A program made the translations under genes and the position numbers. Below, piece after piece: positions 1-7,357 of a stretch of DNA of 64,000 bases (positions within the stretch are counted from its first letter, which is position 1; each line of letters begins with the position of its first letter). The notes under the pieces are model-generated. The model was not told the origin of the DNA and did not search any database. It saw only the letters and a program-made list of their open reading frames with translations. Source of the DNA: Cryobacterium sp. Y82 (GTDB taxonomy: Bacteria; Actinomycetota; Actinomycetes; Actinomycetales; Microbacteriaceae); assembly GCF_002929495.1 (NCBI RefSeq), contig NZ_PJJJ01000026.1:29256-93255 (forward strand), read 5' to 3'.

Positions 1-42
1 ACCGGCTGGAACACCGCCGACCCCAACCCGCAACCGTTCTAA
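1..42 (+). CDS. C-terminal end of an unidentified protein (partial)
   Basis: The first 13 codons read TGWNTADPNPQPF followed by TAA, in a frame open to the left edge of the window. Codon use is high-GC and plausible. The tail is too short to name a family, and without upstream sequence this could be a chance open frame. Confidence 0.35.
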   Translation, partial: TGWNTADPNPQPF

Positions 43-69
43 CCTGCTACTCCCTGTGGTCGAGCATCG

Positions 70-106
70 GCGTCGGCGTCGGTCGGTCTGCGTCGGCGTC
101 GGTCGG
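70..106. repeat. Short imperfect tandem repeat (20-bp period)
   Basis: The 16-mer CGTCGGCGTCGGTCGG occurs twice, 20 bp apart, and is itself built from CGTCGG hexamers. It lies between the putative upstream gene end and acylphosphatase. No function can be assigned. Confidence 0.6.
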
Positions 107-268
107 CGAAAGTCGCGCGTGAGCACGATCAGAGAGACGAATCCGGCCGCGAGCCAGTTAAGGCTCACGACGAGGGCCCGCGGCGACAAGCTCGTCCACG
201 GTTAGAACGTGAGCACGACGCCCAACTCGAGACTCGCGCTGCGGCACCACTCGGCGCACAATGGTGGA

Positions 269-538
269 GTGATTCGCAAACGAGTGCTCGCCCGCGGTGA
301 GGTGCAGGGCGTGGGATTTCGGTTTCACGCTCGAGCCGAGGCCCAGCAGCTTGGGCTCGGCGGTTACGCTCGCAATCGGCCGGACGGGTCGGTGGAACTC
401 GAAGTCGAGGGGCGGGAGGCATCCGTTTCGCGCATGTTGCACTGGCTTGAATCTGGACCGCGCTACGCCGTCGTGACCGCGCTTGAGGTGAGTGACGTTG
501 CCGCGACCGGCGAAAGTGACTTTCAGATCAGCGACTAA
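269..538 (+). CDS. acyP: Acylphosphatase
   Basis: Small cytosolic enzyme that hydrolyses acyl phosphates such as acetyl or 1,3-bisphosphoglyceryl phosphate. The family signatures are visible: GEVQGVGFR near the N-terminus, carrying the phosphate-loop residues and catalytic Arg, then GYARNRPDGSVE, carrying the catalytic Asn. The GTG at 269 gives 89 residues, the usual family length. It is preceded by CACAAT and exactly 6 nt, close to the leaderless pattern seen at many starts in this window. An in-frame GTG at 209 would add 20 residues that do not look conserved. The C-terminal YAVVTALEV matches the family fold. The function is secure and the start moderately so. Confidence 0.9.
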   Translation: MIRKRVLARGEVQGVGFRFHARAEAQQLGLGGYARNRPDGSVELEVEGREASVSRMLHWLESGPRYAVVTALEVSDVAATGESDFQISD

Positions 539-563
539 GGTCGGGGGCCGCCCGGGGCTGGCG

Positions 564-569
564 TAGCGT
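564..569 (+). promoter_or_regulatory. -10 element TAGCGT for a leaderless transcript
   Basis: TAGCGT is followed by TGCATC (6 nt) and the ATG at 576, the TANNNT-N6-start geometry of actinobacterial leaderless mRNAs. No convincing -35 box is visible. Confidence 0.55.
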
Positions 570-575
570 TGCATC

Positions 576-614
576 ATGACCGCGCGCGACAGCCCCGCCT
601 GGGGACGGGAATGA
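576..614 (+). CDS. Putative 12-residue leaderless leader peptide
   Basis: The ORF encodes MTARDSPAWGRE and stops at TGA. Its start sits exactly 6 nt after the -10 hexamer TAGCGT, so a transcript starting there would begin with this ATG. The stop overlaps the ATG of the downstream Pr6Pr-family gene in an ATGA junction, which suggests translational coupling. No homology is recognisable in so short a peptide. The evidence is positional: leaderless promoter spacing plus the overlap. It could be a chance short frame inside a 5' untranslated region. Confidence 0.45.
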   Translation: MTARDSPAWGRE

Positions 615-1276
615 CGACGCGCACTGCGTTTGCTGTGGCGCGCCTCGGCCTGGCGGCGGCCGGGTTATGCGGTCTCATCGGGTATTTCTATTACACTCTC
701 GGTGTGGCATCGTTTGCGATGGCGAATTTCTTCAGCTACTTCACCGTGCAGAGCGCCATCGCCTCCGTCGCGGTGATCCTGACGGCAGCTATCGTCGCCC
801 TACGGCGACCGATCGACCCGGCCTGGCTCGACATGTTGCGTGCCATGGTGACGACCTACATTCTGGTGTCGGGCGTGGTCTACGGCATTATCGTCTGGCA
901 GTCCTCGAGCGCCAATTACTCAATCGAGGTGCCATGGTCGAGCCAGCTACTGCACTTCATCATCCCGGCCTGCGCCCTGATCGACTGGATGATCGACCCG
1001 TTCAAGGCACGCCTGCCGTGGAAATACCTGGGCTGGGCCATCGTTTTTCCGGTGTTCTGGCTGGTCTTCACGCTCATTCGGGGACCGATCGTCGGCTGGT
1101 ACCCGTACTTTTTTCTCGACGCCCGGCAGGTCAGCGGCCCCGGAGAGACGGTGTTCTATTGCCTGATCATCGTGGCCATAATTACCGGCATCGCGGCGTT
1201 GCTCACCGGAATCACCCGCCTCAAGCGGATGCCCAAACACCTGCTGCCGCCGTGGGAACCGCGCTCTGAACCCTAG
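611..1276 (+). CDS. Pr6Pr-family integral membrane protein
   Basis: A 221-residue protein with about six hydrophobic helices. The helical segments run from AVARLGLAAAGLCGLIGYFYY to ITGIAALLTGITRL. Conserved-looking features are FFSYFTVQSAI, LLHFIIPACALIDWMI and GWYPYFFLD, typical of actinobacterial Pr6Pr proteins, a FAR-17a/AIG1-like membrane group. The biochemical role is not established, so none is claimed. The ATG at 611 follows a G-rich stretch GGGGACGGGA that could serve as a ribosome binding site and overlaps the stop of the 12-codon ORF. Its TAG shares a CTAG tetramer with the stop of the convergent amine oxidase. Confidence 0.8.
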   Translation: MTTRTAFAVARLGLAAAGLCGLIGYFYYTLGVASFAMANFFSYFTVQSAIASVAVILTAAIVALRRPIDPAWLDMLRAMVTTYILVSGVVYGIIVWQSSSANYSIEVPWSSQLLHFIIPACALIDWMIDPFKARLPWKYLGWAIVFPVFWLVFTLIRGPIVGWYPYFFLDARQVSGPGETVFYCLIIVAIITGIAALLTGITRLKRMPKHLLPPWEPRSEP

Positions 1277-2688
1277 CCGGCGTCTGCAACGGCGAGGAAC
1301 GGCTCGAGCGCGGCCAGTGCCGCGGACAGGAATTCGTCATCCTGGAGCTCGGACAGCCGGGCCGCGTTTTCGGCAGCGATCATGCCCATGAGAATAGGTT
1401 CCCCGGTGAGCGGCATCATGTTTACCCACACTGGAAAGTCGGCGTCTTCGCCGACGATGGTCCACAGTCGCGCGGCAGTGTCCCAGAACGGCTCGTCGAA
1501 CTGCAACCAGATTTTGTCGACCACCCCCATGCCGAGGGCAGCAATCGCCCCGCGATGCGCAAACGGCAGTGCCGGCGAAAATTCGATCGCCGCATTCTTG
1601 AGCACACCGAGTGGCACCGTGACGATGACGCGATCCGCCGAGAGCGACTCTCCGGTGCCGAGGCGCAAACTCACACCCCGGTCGTCGTGGGCCACACGGT
1701 TGACCACGCTGGAGAGCAACACCTCGAGGCCTTCAGCGTCGCTGGTGAGCAGGGTCGAGTACCCGCCGATCACGATGTGATCGTCGTCAGTACTCGCGAT
1801 GTCGGTCGTATACCAGGCCGATTGCTGGCTCGGGGTAGCCCCGGATTCGATCTTGAGTTTCGTGGCGATTTCGTACTCGAGCCAATCGGCATCCGAGAGG
1901 CCTTCGGCGTTCGGGGTCTTCGACAGGCTGGCTTCGCCCGAATCAATCAGGGCGCGTTCGACCGAGACATCCTGCTGCTGATTTGCCGCCCAGCCGAGGG
2001 CACCGGCGACGGCCTGGGGCCCGAGTGGCGATACCTCGACGACAGCCCCGGCCCGGGTGCGCACCTCCGGCGTGCGCGGGAACGGCAAGAGCCGCACCCC
2101 GAGGGCGGTCAGTTCGTCGTCCAGAAAATTCTCCGCAGTGCCGTGTACGAACGAGGGGCCCCGTTCGATCGGGAACGGCCAGTCGCCGCTGACGGTGTCG
2201 ATACGACCGCCGATACGGTCGCGCGCCTCGATGACGACCACGTTGAAGCCGTCGTCGACAAGTTGACGAGCAGCCGTGATGCCGGCGATTCCAGCACCAA
2301 CGATGGTGATGCGTTCCCCCGGAGCCGCGACGTCCTGCACCTGGCTGGCCGCCAGCAGGCCAGAGGCGCGCGCGCCCTGCACGGTTCCGGGCTCGTCGGC
2401 CGCGGTGGCTTCACCGGCGAAGAACACCCGGGCATCGACGGCCTGACCGAGAGCCGCCCGATGCTCGGGAGTGGCTCCGACGGCGGCGTAGCTGAAGGAT
2501 CCGCGGGAGAAAGGGTCGGTCGACCAGTTGGTGCGGGAGACCGCGAGCGGCTGGGGCACCAGCGACGGTGTCAGCGTGGATGGTGCAACGGACGGCGACG
2601 GCAGCGGCTGCGGCGTCACGCACGCTGCGAGCGCCAAGACTGAAAAACCCGACGCCGTGCCGAGCAGAAAAGTGCGCCGCTTCATCAT
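1273..2688 (-). CDS. Flavin amine oxidase-like lipoprotein with circularly permuted domain order
   Basis: FAD-dependent oxidoreductase of the monoamine/polyamine oxidase superfamily. The N-terminus has twin arginines (KRRTFLLG) and a lipobox LAAC with Cys23, suggesting Tat export and a lipid anchor, followed by a Pro/Ser-rich linker to about residue 48. Residues 52-115 then carry the block that normally ends such enzymes: RTNWSTDPFSRGSFSY, the FAD-contacting FFAGEAT (89-95) and PGTVQGARASG. Only afterwards comes the dinucleotide fold ITIVGAGIAG (127-136) with EARDRIGGR. The protein ends at ALEPFLAVADAG, just where the missing block would be expected. The order is therefore permuted, not truncated, and no second FAGE motif is present. 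The substrate is unknown. Confidence 0.85.
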   Translation of the reverse strand: MMKRRTFLLGTASGFSVLALAACVTPQPLPSPSVAPSTLTPSLVPQPLAVSRTNWSTDPFSRGSFSYAAVGATPEHRAALGQAVDARVFFAGEATAADEPGTVQGARASGLLAASQVQDVAAPGERITIVGAGIAGITAARQLVDDGFNVVVIEARDRIGGRIDTVSGDWPFPIERGPSFVHGTAENFLDDELTALGVRLLPFPRTPEVRTRAGAVVEVSPLGPQAVAGALGWAANQQQDVSVERALIDSGEASLSKTPNAEGLSDADWLEYEIATKLKIESGATPSQQSAWYTTDIASTDDDHIVIGGYSTLLTSDAEGLEVLLSSVVNRVAHDDRGVSLRLGTGESLSADRVIVTVPLGVLKNAAIEFSPALPFAHRGAIAALGMGVVDKIWLQFDEPFWDTAARLWTIVGEDADFPVWVNMMPLTGEPILMGMIAAENAARLSELQDDEFLSAALAALEPFLAVADAG

Positions 2689-2768
2689 CGGCCCCGCCCA
2701 GAACGGCTAATCAGTCGGGCACCAGTCATGACACCAAACTACCGCAGACCGCCACCGCGACGAAGTTA

Positions 2769-2816
2769 TTGACATTTACGACTAAAGGTAGTTAGTTAGT
2801 TACATGACCAACTAAC
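2769..2816 (+). promoter_or_regulatory. Promoter and putative operator of the GntR/ABC operon
   Basis: A consensus -35 TTGACA (2769-2774) is followed after 18 bp by TAGTTA (2793-2798). Overlapping and just downstream is an inverted repeat, GTTAGTT (2795-2801) and AACTAAC (2810-2816), with an 8-bp spacer, inside a wider TTAG-rich tract. The position over the expected transcription start fits an autorepression operator for the GntR regulator encoded next. The operator assignment is inference. Confidence 0.6.
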
Positions 2817-2872
2817 CAGTGAACCGACTGGTGGTCAGGGGGCAGCATCCACTCAATGAAAGCAGGCAGTCC

Positions 2873-3241
2873 TTGATCGAAGCGGGCAAGCCGATCTTCG
2901 TGCAGATCGCCGAGCAGATCGAGAACGACATCATCGATGGAATCATCGAAGAAGAAACACCTGTGCCATCGACCAACGAATTCGCGGCCTTCCACCGCAT
3001 TAACCCGGCCACCGCCGGCAAGGGCGTCAACCGCCTGGTGGAAGACGGCATTCTCTACAAAAGGCGAGGAATAGGAATGTTTGTAGCAACTGGAGCCCGG
3101 CAGCGACTCGTCGGAGTTCGCACCGAGCAGTTTCGGGCCAACTTCGTCGGTCCGCTGCTGAGTGAGGCCGCCAAGCTCGGCATCACCCTCGAGCAAGTAG
3201 CCGGAATGATCAGCGAATCCGAGAGAAAGGGCAGCAATTGA
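2873..3241 (+). CDS. GntR-family (YtrA subfamily) transcriptional regulator
   Basis: A short 122-residue regulator with the GntR winged helix (PIFVQIAEQIENDIIDG, then the recognition region VPSTNEFAAFHRINPATAG and KRRGIGMFV) and only a short C-terminal helical tail. This is the YtrA architecture, lacking a large effector domain. I chose the TTG at 2873, giving MIEAGKPIFVQI, because YtrA proteins begin right before this segment; a GTG at 2819 would add 18 residues directly behind the operator. Its stop overlaps the ATG of the ABC ATPase. YtrA-type regulators usually repress their own ABC operon, often involved in cell-envelope stress or peptide export. Start uncertain, family secure. Confidence 0.85.
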   Translation: MIEAGKPIFVQIAEQIENDIIDGIIEEETPVPSTNEFAAFHRINPATAGKGVNRLVEDGILYKRRGIGMFVATGARQRLVGVRTEQFRANFVGPLLSEAAKLGITLEQVAGMISESERKGSN

Positions 3242-4155
3242 TGACTGACACCGCCGTACGTGTGTCCGGCCTCACCAAGAAGTTTGGCGCCTTCACCGCC
3301 ATCGACGATGTGAGTTTCACGGTCGAACGCAACAAGATCTACGGTCTGCTCGGCCGCAACGGCGCCGGCAAAACCACCCTGATGCAGCTTCTCACCGGGC
3401 AGCAGTTCGCCACGAGCGGCACCCTCGAAGTATTCGGTGCCTCCCCCGTCGAAAATGCGCGGGTGTTGCAGTCCCTGTGCTTCATCAAGGAGAGCCAGAA
3501 GTATCCGGACAGCTTCCGGCCGGAACACGTGTTGACGAGCGCGCCGTGGTTCTTCGCCAACTGGGACGCCGCCTTGGCGGCCCGCCTGGTCGACGACTTT
3601 CGCTTGCCGCTGATGCGCCCGATCAAGAAGCTCTCTCGCGGGCAGCTCTCAGCCGTCGGCGTGATCGTGGGGCTCGCTTCGCGCGCCCCACTCACCTTCT
3701 TTGATGAGCCCTACCTCGGACTCGATGCGGTCGCACGGCAGATCTTTTACGACCGCCTGCTCGAGGACTACGTCGAGCATCCGCGCACCATCATTCTGTC
3801 AACGCACCTCATCGATGAGGTCAGCAACCTGCTCGAGCATGTTCTCGTCATCGACGAAGGCCGCATTCTCATGGACCAGGACGCCGAGCAGCTGCGCGGC
3901 TCCGCGAGTACCGTCGTAGGCAAGCGAACGGATGTCGATGCTTTCGTCGCCGGCCGCGACATCATTTCTCGAGATGGTATCGGCGGGCTGGCTTCGGTGA
4001 CCGTCACGGGCCTCAGCCAGGCCGAACGCGCCGCCGCCCGCGCTGCCGGGCTCGAACTCTCCCCCGTATCGCTGCAACAGCTGATCGTGCAGCGCACAAC
4101 GAGTATTACCCAAGAAGCCGAGACCAAAACCGACGCCTGGAGTGCAAGCGCATGA
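3241..4155 (+). CDS. ABC transporter ATP-binding protein
   Basis: A 304-residue cytoplasmic ATPase subunit. Walker A is GRNGAGKTT (38-46), the signature LSRGQ (131-135), Walker B LTFFDEP (151-157) with DEPYLGLD, and the switch His lies in ILSTHLIDEV. The C-terminal 90 residues are a variable extension. It starts ATGA-overlapped with the GntR gene and ends ATGA-overlapped with the permease gene, so the three form one translationally coupled operon. The regulator-ATPase-permease layout is typical of YtrA-controlled exporters. The exported substrate cannot be read from the sequence. Confidence 0.9.
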   Translation: MTDTAVRVSGLTKKFGAFTAIDDVSFTVERNKIYGLLGRNGAGKTTLMQLLTGQQFATSGTLEVFGASPVENARVLQSLCFIKESQKYPDSFRPEHVLTSAPWFFANWDAALAARLVDDFRLPLMRPIKKLSRGQLSAVGVIVGLASRAPLTFFDEPYLGLDAVARQIFYDRLLEDYVEHPRTIILSTHLIDEVSNLLEHVLVIDEGRILMDQDAEQLRGSASTVVGKRTDVDAFVAGRDIISRDGIGGLASVTVTGLSQAERAAARAAGLELSPVSLQQLIVQRTTSITQEAETKTDAWSASA

Positions 4156-4934
4156 CTGCCACTGATTTCTTGACCGGCACCGCGCCATCCGTGCACCCGC
4201 GAAGCGCCCCGGAGCGCATCTGGAACGTGGTGCGGCTACACCTGGTCGACCGCCGCACCTACATCGGCATTCCCTGGCTGATCGTCGGTATGGCCTTCGT
4301 GGTCACCATTTTCATCGCGCAGATCGTTGGTTTTACGACCGGCGGCCTCGGCACCCCCGACGCGATCGAGGGCCAGCGGTACAGCTGGGCCGTACTGTCG
4401 CCGCAGTGGTATCTGGCAATCGTGGGCGTGCAGGCGATCTCGTTCGGGTTTCCGCTCGCCCTTGGATTCGGCGTGACCCGCCGGGACTTCTACCTCGGCA
4501 CCGCGCTACTGTTCGTGCTGATCTCGGCCGGCAACGCACTGGCCTTCGCCGTGCTGACGCAGCTCGAACAGGTGACGGAAGGCTGGTGGATTGACACCTA
4601 CATGTTTAACGCGCTCTGGCTCGGGCTCGATGGGTTCTGGGTCGACCTGTTCTCATTCTTCGTCATGCAACTGCTCGTGTTCTTCATCGGCGCGTCGATT
4701 GCGACCATCTACATGCGCTGGCGCATGCCCGGCATGCTCGTGTTCTGGAGCGCGCTGGCCGTAGGCCTGGTCGGCACCGTCACGATCATCACATTCACGA
4801 GCAGCTGGCCGGCGGTCGGCCAGTGGTATGGCGCGCAGGGCATCGCGGGGATCTTCGCCTGGCTGCTGGTCCCGGCCGCTGTCGCCGGCTTCGGCGGTTT
4901 CCTGGCCCTGCGCCGGGCCACCCCCAAGAACTAG
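4152..4934 (+). CDS. ABC transporter membrane protein
   Basis: A 260-residue integral membrane partner of the preceding ATPase. About six hydrophobic spans are visible, among them WLIVGMAFVVTIFIAQIVGF, QAISFGFPLALGFGV, FFVMQLLVFFIGASIATIYM and a C-terminal IAGIFAWLLVPAAVAGFGGF. GVTRRDFYLG resembles motifs in ABC-2-like permeases of YtrA operons. It overlaps the ATPase stop by 4 nt. Its stop TAG shares a CTAG palindrome with the convergent dehydrogenase gene, leaving no space for a separate terminator. Substrate unknown. Confidence 0.8.
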   Translation: MTATDFLTGTAPSVHPRSAPERIWNVVRLHLVDRRTYIGIPWLIVGMAFVVTIFIAQIVGFTTGGLGTPDAIEGQRYSWAVLSPQWYLAIVGVQAISFGFPLALGFGVTRRDFYLGTALLFVLISAGNALAFAVLTQLEQVTEGWWIDTYMFNALWLGLDGFWVDLFSFFVMQLLVFFIGASIATIYMRWRMPGMLVFWSALAVGLVGTVTIITFTSSWPAVGQWYGAQGIAGIFAWLLVPAAVAGFGGFLALRRATPKN

Positions 4935-5734
4935 CGGTCACGACGTTCCTCGGCCACGGAGTTTCCGCCATCGACGACGAGCACCTGCCCGGTGACATAG
5001 GCCGCTCCGGGCGAGGCGAGAAAGGCGATGACGGATGCGACCTCTCCCGGCGTACCGCTACGGCCAGCCGGTACGAGCGCACCTTCCAGGGCCTCGCTCG
5101 TGAGTTGGGAGCCCGTCGCGATCCAGCCGGGGGCAACGGCGTTGGAGGTGATGCCCAACTCAGCCTCATCGACGGCGAGGGCCCGGGTCAGACCGACCAA
5201 GCCGGCCTTGGCCGCGGCGTAGGCAACGTCACCGCGGCTCGCCATGATCGTTCCGCTCACGCTCGATACCGTCACGATGCGGCCCCAGCCGGCCGCGCGC
5301 ATGAAACCGATCACGACGCGCGTGGCGTGAAAGGCCGTGGACAGGTTGACGGCCAGGCCCCGATCCCATTCGGCGGGGCTGGTGAGAATGTCGCCGTGGC
5401 CCATCTCGGCGTCGCCGACGGCGACCATGCCGGCGTTGTTCACGAGAATTGTCGGCTCGTGCCCGCCCTCGGCGAGCGCCGCGTCCAACCCCGCAGCGCC
5501 CACGGCCGAGTCGAGGATGCAGATGATTCCGACGGCGTCGAGGCCGTCGGCGGTGAGTTCCCGCGCGCGGTCGAATACCCGCGCCGTCGTTCCGGTGAGA
5601 ATCACCCGGGCGCCGAGTTCACCGAGGATCCGTGCTGCAGCGAAGCCGATGCCGGTGGCGCTGCCCGCCCCGGTGACGAGCGCGGTGCGCCCGCCAAGGT
5701 CGAAGGCGGCCGGGAGCGGGCGTGCAGGAGTCAT
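4931..5734 (-). CDS. SDR-family NAD(P)-dependent oxidoreductase
   Basis: A 267-residue classical short-chain dehydrogenase. The cofactor loop is TGAGSATGIG, followed by NNAG and the catalytic S...Y-x3-K set in VSSVSGTIMASRGDVAY and AAAK. The C-terminus TGQVLVVDGGNS is typical of FabG-like enzymes. The start ATG is preceded by TAACCT and 6 nt (5741-5746), the leaderless pattern. It stands alone between convergent and codirectional neighbours. The substrate cannot be deduced. Confidence 0.9.
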   Translation of the reverse strand: MTPARPLPAAFDLGGRTALVTGAGSATGIGFAAARILGELGARVILTGTTARVFDRARELTADGLDAVGIICILDSAVGAAGLDAALAEGGHEPTILVNNAGMVAVGDAEMGHGDILTSPAEWDRGLAVNLSTAFHATRVVIGFMRAAGWGRIVTVSSVSGTIMASRGDVAYAAAKAGLVGLTRALAVDEAELGITSNAVAPGWIATGSQLTSEALEGALVPAGRSGTPGEVASVIAFLASPGAAYVTGQVLVVDGGNSVAEERRDR

Positions 5735-5763
5735 GCCGTCAGGTTAGCGCCCCGCGCGAGTGG

Positions 5764-7317
5764 CTAGGCGGGCTCGGGCAACGACAGGAAGCCGTCGACC
5801 ACGAGGTCACGCACCTTCGGCAGCAGTTCGGCGATCAGCGCCCGCTCGTCAGCGCCCAGCAGCTGGGCGAGAGCGCCGATGATGGCGCCGACGGCGAGGT
5901 CGCCGTCGCAGGCGCCGACCAGCCCGGCCAGGGCCGTGTCGAGCGGCACCGAACGGCCGAATCCGCTGCCCTGGTGCAGGGTCATGAGCGTCGGATCCTG
6001 CTGACCGGGCCAGTAGTGGCGTTCCTCGGTGACGTCGGAGGCCACGGTGAGCTGCGTGCGCAACAGGCGCGCGTCATCCGCGTGCACCTGCCAGTCGTGG
6101 GCGGCGAGGCACTCGGCGAGGTGCGCGCCGAGGCCAGCCGGGTTGTGGCCGAGGGCGTCGGGCATCCGTTCGAGGCGACGCAGCACGGGGGCGGCAAGTT
6201 TCGCGTGCGGCAGCCGCAGCAGCAGGTAGCCGAAGCCGACCCGGCGCACGCCGCGCGCGTCGAAGTCATTCAGCCAGGCGTCGTACAGCCGATCGAAGTC
6301 GGGACCGGGCCGGGTGCCGCCGTCGCGAATCCAGGTTTCGGCATATTCGCCCGGCGACTGCACTTCGCGTTCGATGATCCACGCGTCGAGCAAAGACTCG
6401 CCAGCCGCCGGCGTGAGCCAGTGCTCGAGCCGCTCGAAGGCATCCGTGTCGCCGTAGTACTCCCAGTTGCCGAGCAACTGCGCAACGCCGCCGGGAGTGA
6501 GATGGTCCACCGCCCCGCGCACGACGGCCTCGACCAGAGCGTCGCCGACCATTCCGCCGTCGCGATACTCGTAGCTCGGCACGCCCTCGGCCCGAGGCGT
6601 GATCACAAACGGTGGATTCGAGATGATGTGATCAAACCGCTCCCCCGCCACCGGCTCGAACAGGCTGCCAAACCGAAACTCGATATTGTCGATCTCGTTG
6701 AGTTTCGCGTTCAGCGCCGCGAGTTCGAGCGCCCGCACCGAGATATCGGTCGCGACGACATGCTCGGCGTGCCGGGAGGCGTGCATGGCCTGGATTCCGC
6801 AGCCGGTGCCGATATCGAGCACGCGCTCCACCTCGCGCGGCATCATGAGTCCGCTCAGGGTGAGGGACGCCCCGCCGATGCCGAGAACATGGGTTTCGCC
6901 GAGCGCATGCCCAAGCGCCAGCTCCCCCAGATCGCTCACGATCCACCAGCTGTCGGCGCCGTGGGCGTCGATGAAGCTGTACGGGCGCAGGTCGACGAGC
7001 GGGCGCATACCCGAGTCGTCGTCGGCCACAAGACCGAGCTCGAGAGCGCCGGCCGCCCCGAGCGCCGGCAGCGCGGCGTCAAGCTCAGTGCGCGACACCG
7101 GGTCGCCGAGCAGGAACAGCCGGGCCAGGGTCGCTGCGGGCTCGTTTCGGCCGAGTTTGACAGCGAGGGCGGCGAGCGCCCGCCGAGCAGGAACCCGCTG
7201 GTTGCGGTGCAGCGCAGCATCCGCTTCGATCCCCCACAAACCGGTCAGGCCGGGAACCGAGAAGTGGGCGGCAGCGAGGTCGGTGCGCAGGCGAGGAATG
7301 AGAGTTGCAGAAGTCAC
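5764..7317 (-). CDS. Class I SAM-dependent methyltransferase (HemK/RsmC-like)
   Basis: A 517-residue protein with a helical or winged N-terminal region of about 140 residues. A Rossmann methyltransferase domain follows: motif I VLDIGTGCGIQ (166-176), the acidic ATDIS, and NPPF (234-237), the tetrapeptide typical of enzymes that methylate planar or amide nitrogens. A long C-terminal domain follows. This layout is common to actinobacterial proteins annotated as N5-glutamine or rRNA methyltransferase-like; the exact substrate is not known. The GTG at 7317 is chosen because TTGAAT lies 6 nt upstream (7324-7329). A TTG at 7329 would lie inside that box. Confidence 0.8.
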   Translation of the reverse strand: MTSATLIPRLRTDLAAAHFSVPGLTGLWGIEADAALHRNQRVPARRALAALAVKLGRNEPAATLARLFLLGDPVSRTELDAALPALGAAGALELGLVADDDSGMRPLVDLRPYSFIDAHGADSWWIVSDLGELALGHALGETHVLGIGGASLTLSGLMMPREVERVLDIGTGCGIQAMHASRHAEHVVATDISVRALELAALNAKLNEIDNIEFRFGSLFEPVAGERFDHIISNPPFVITPRAEGVPSYEYRDGGMVGDALVEAVVRGAVDHLTPGGVAQLLGNWEYYGDTDAFERLEHWLTPAAGESLLDAWIIEREVQSPGEYAETWIRDGGTRPGPDFDRLYDAWLNDFDARGVRRVGFGYLLLRLPHAKLAAPVLRRLERMPDALGHNPAGLGAHLAECLAAHDWQVHADDARLLRTQLTVASDVTEERHYWPGQQDPTLMTLHQGSGFGRSVPLDTALAGLVGACDGDLAVGAIIGALAQLLGADERALIAELLPKVRDLVVDGFLSLPEPA

Positions 7318-7357
7318 CCGTCTATTCAACTCGATGCGCGGCCGGTGCCCGCACCAG

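Noticed and set aside
120-208. Minus-strand hydrophobic stretch (NWLAAGFVSLIVL)
   Set aside because: It becomes Arg-rich, has no clear start or family, and conflicts with the more plausible plus-strand gene end at 1-42.
1273-2688. Frameshift or truncation as explanation for the amine oxidase order
   Set aside because: The frame is continuous, signal peptide and stop are in place, and the moved block is complete and appears once.
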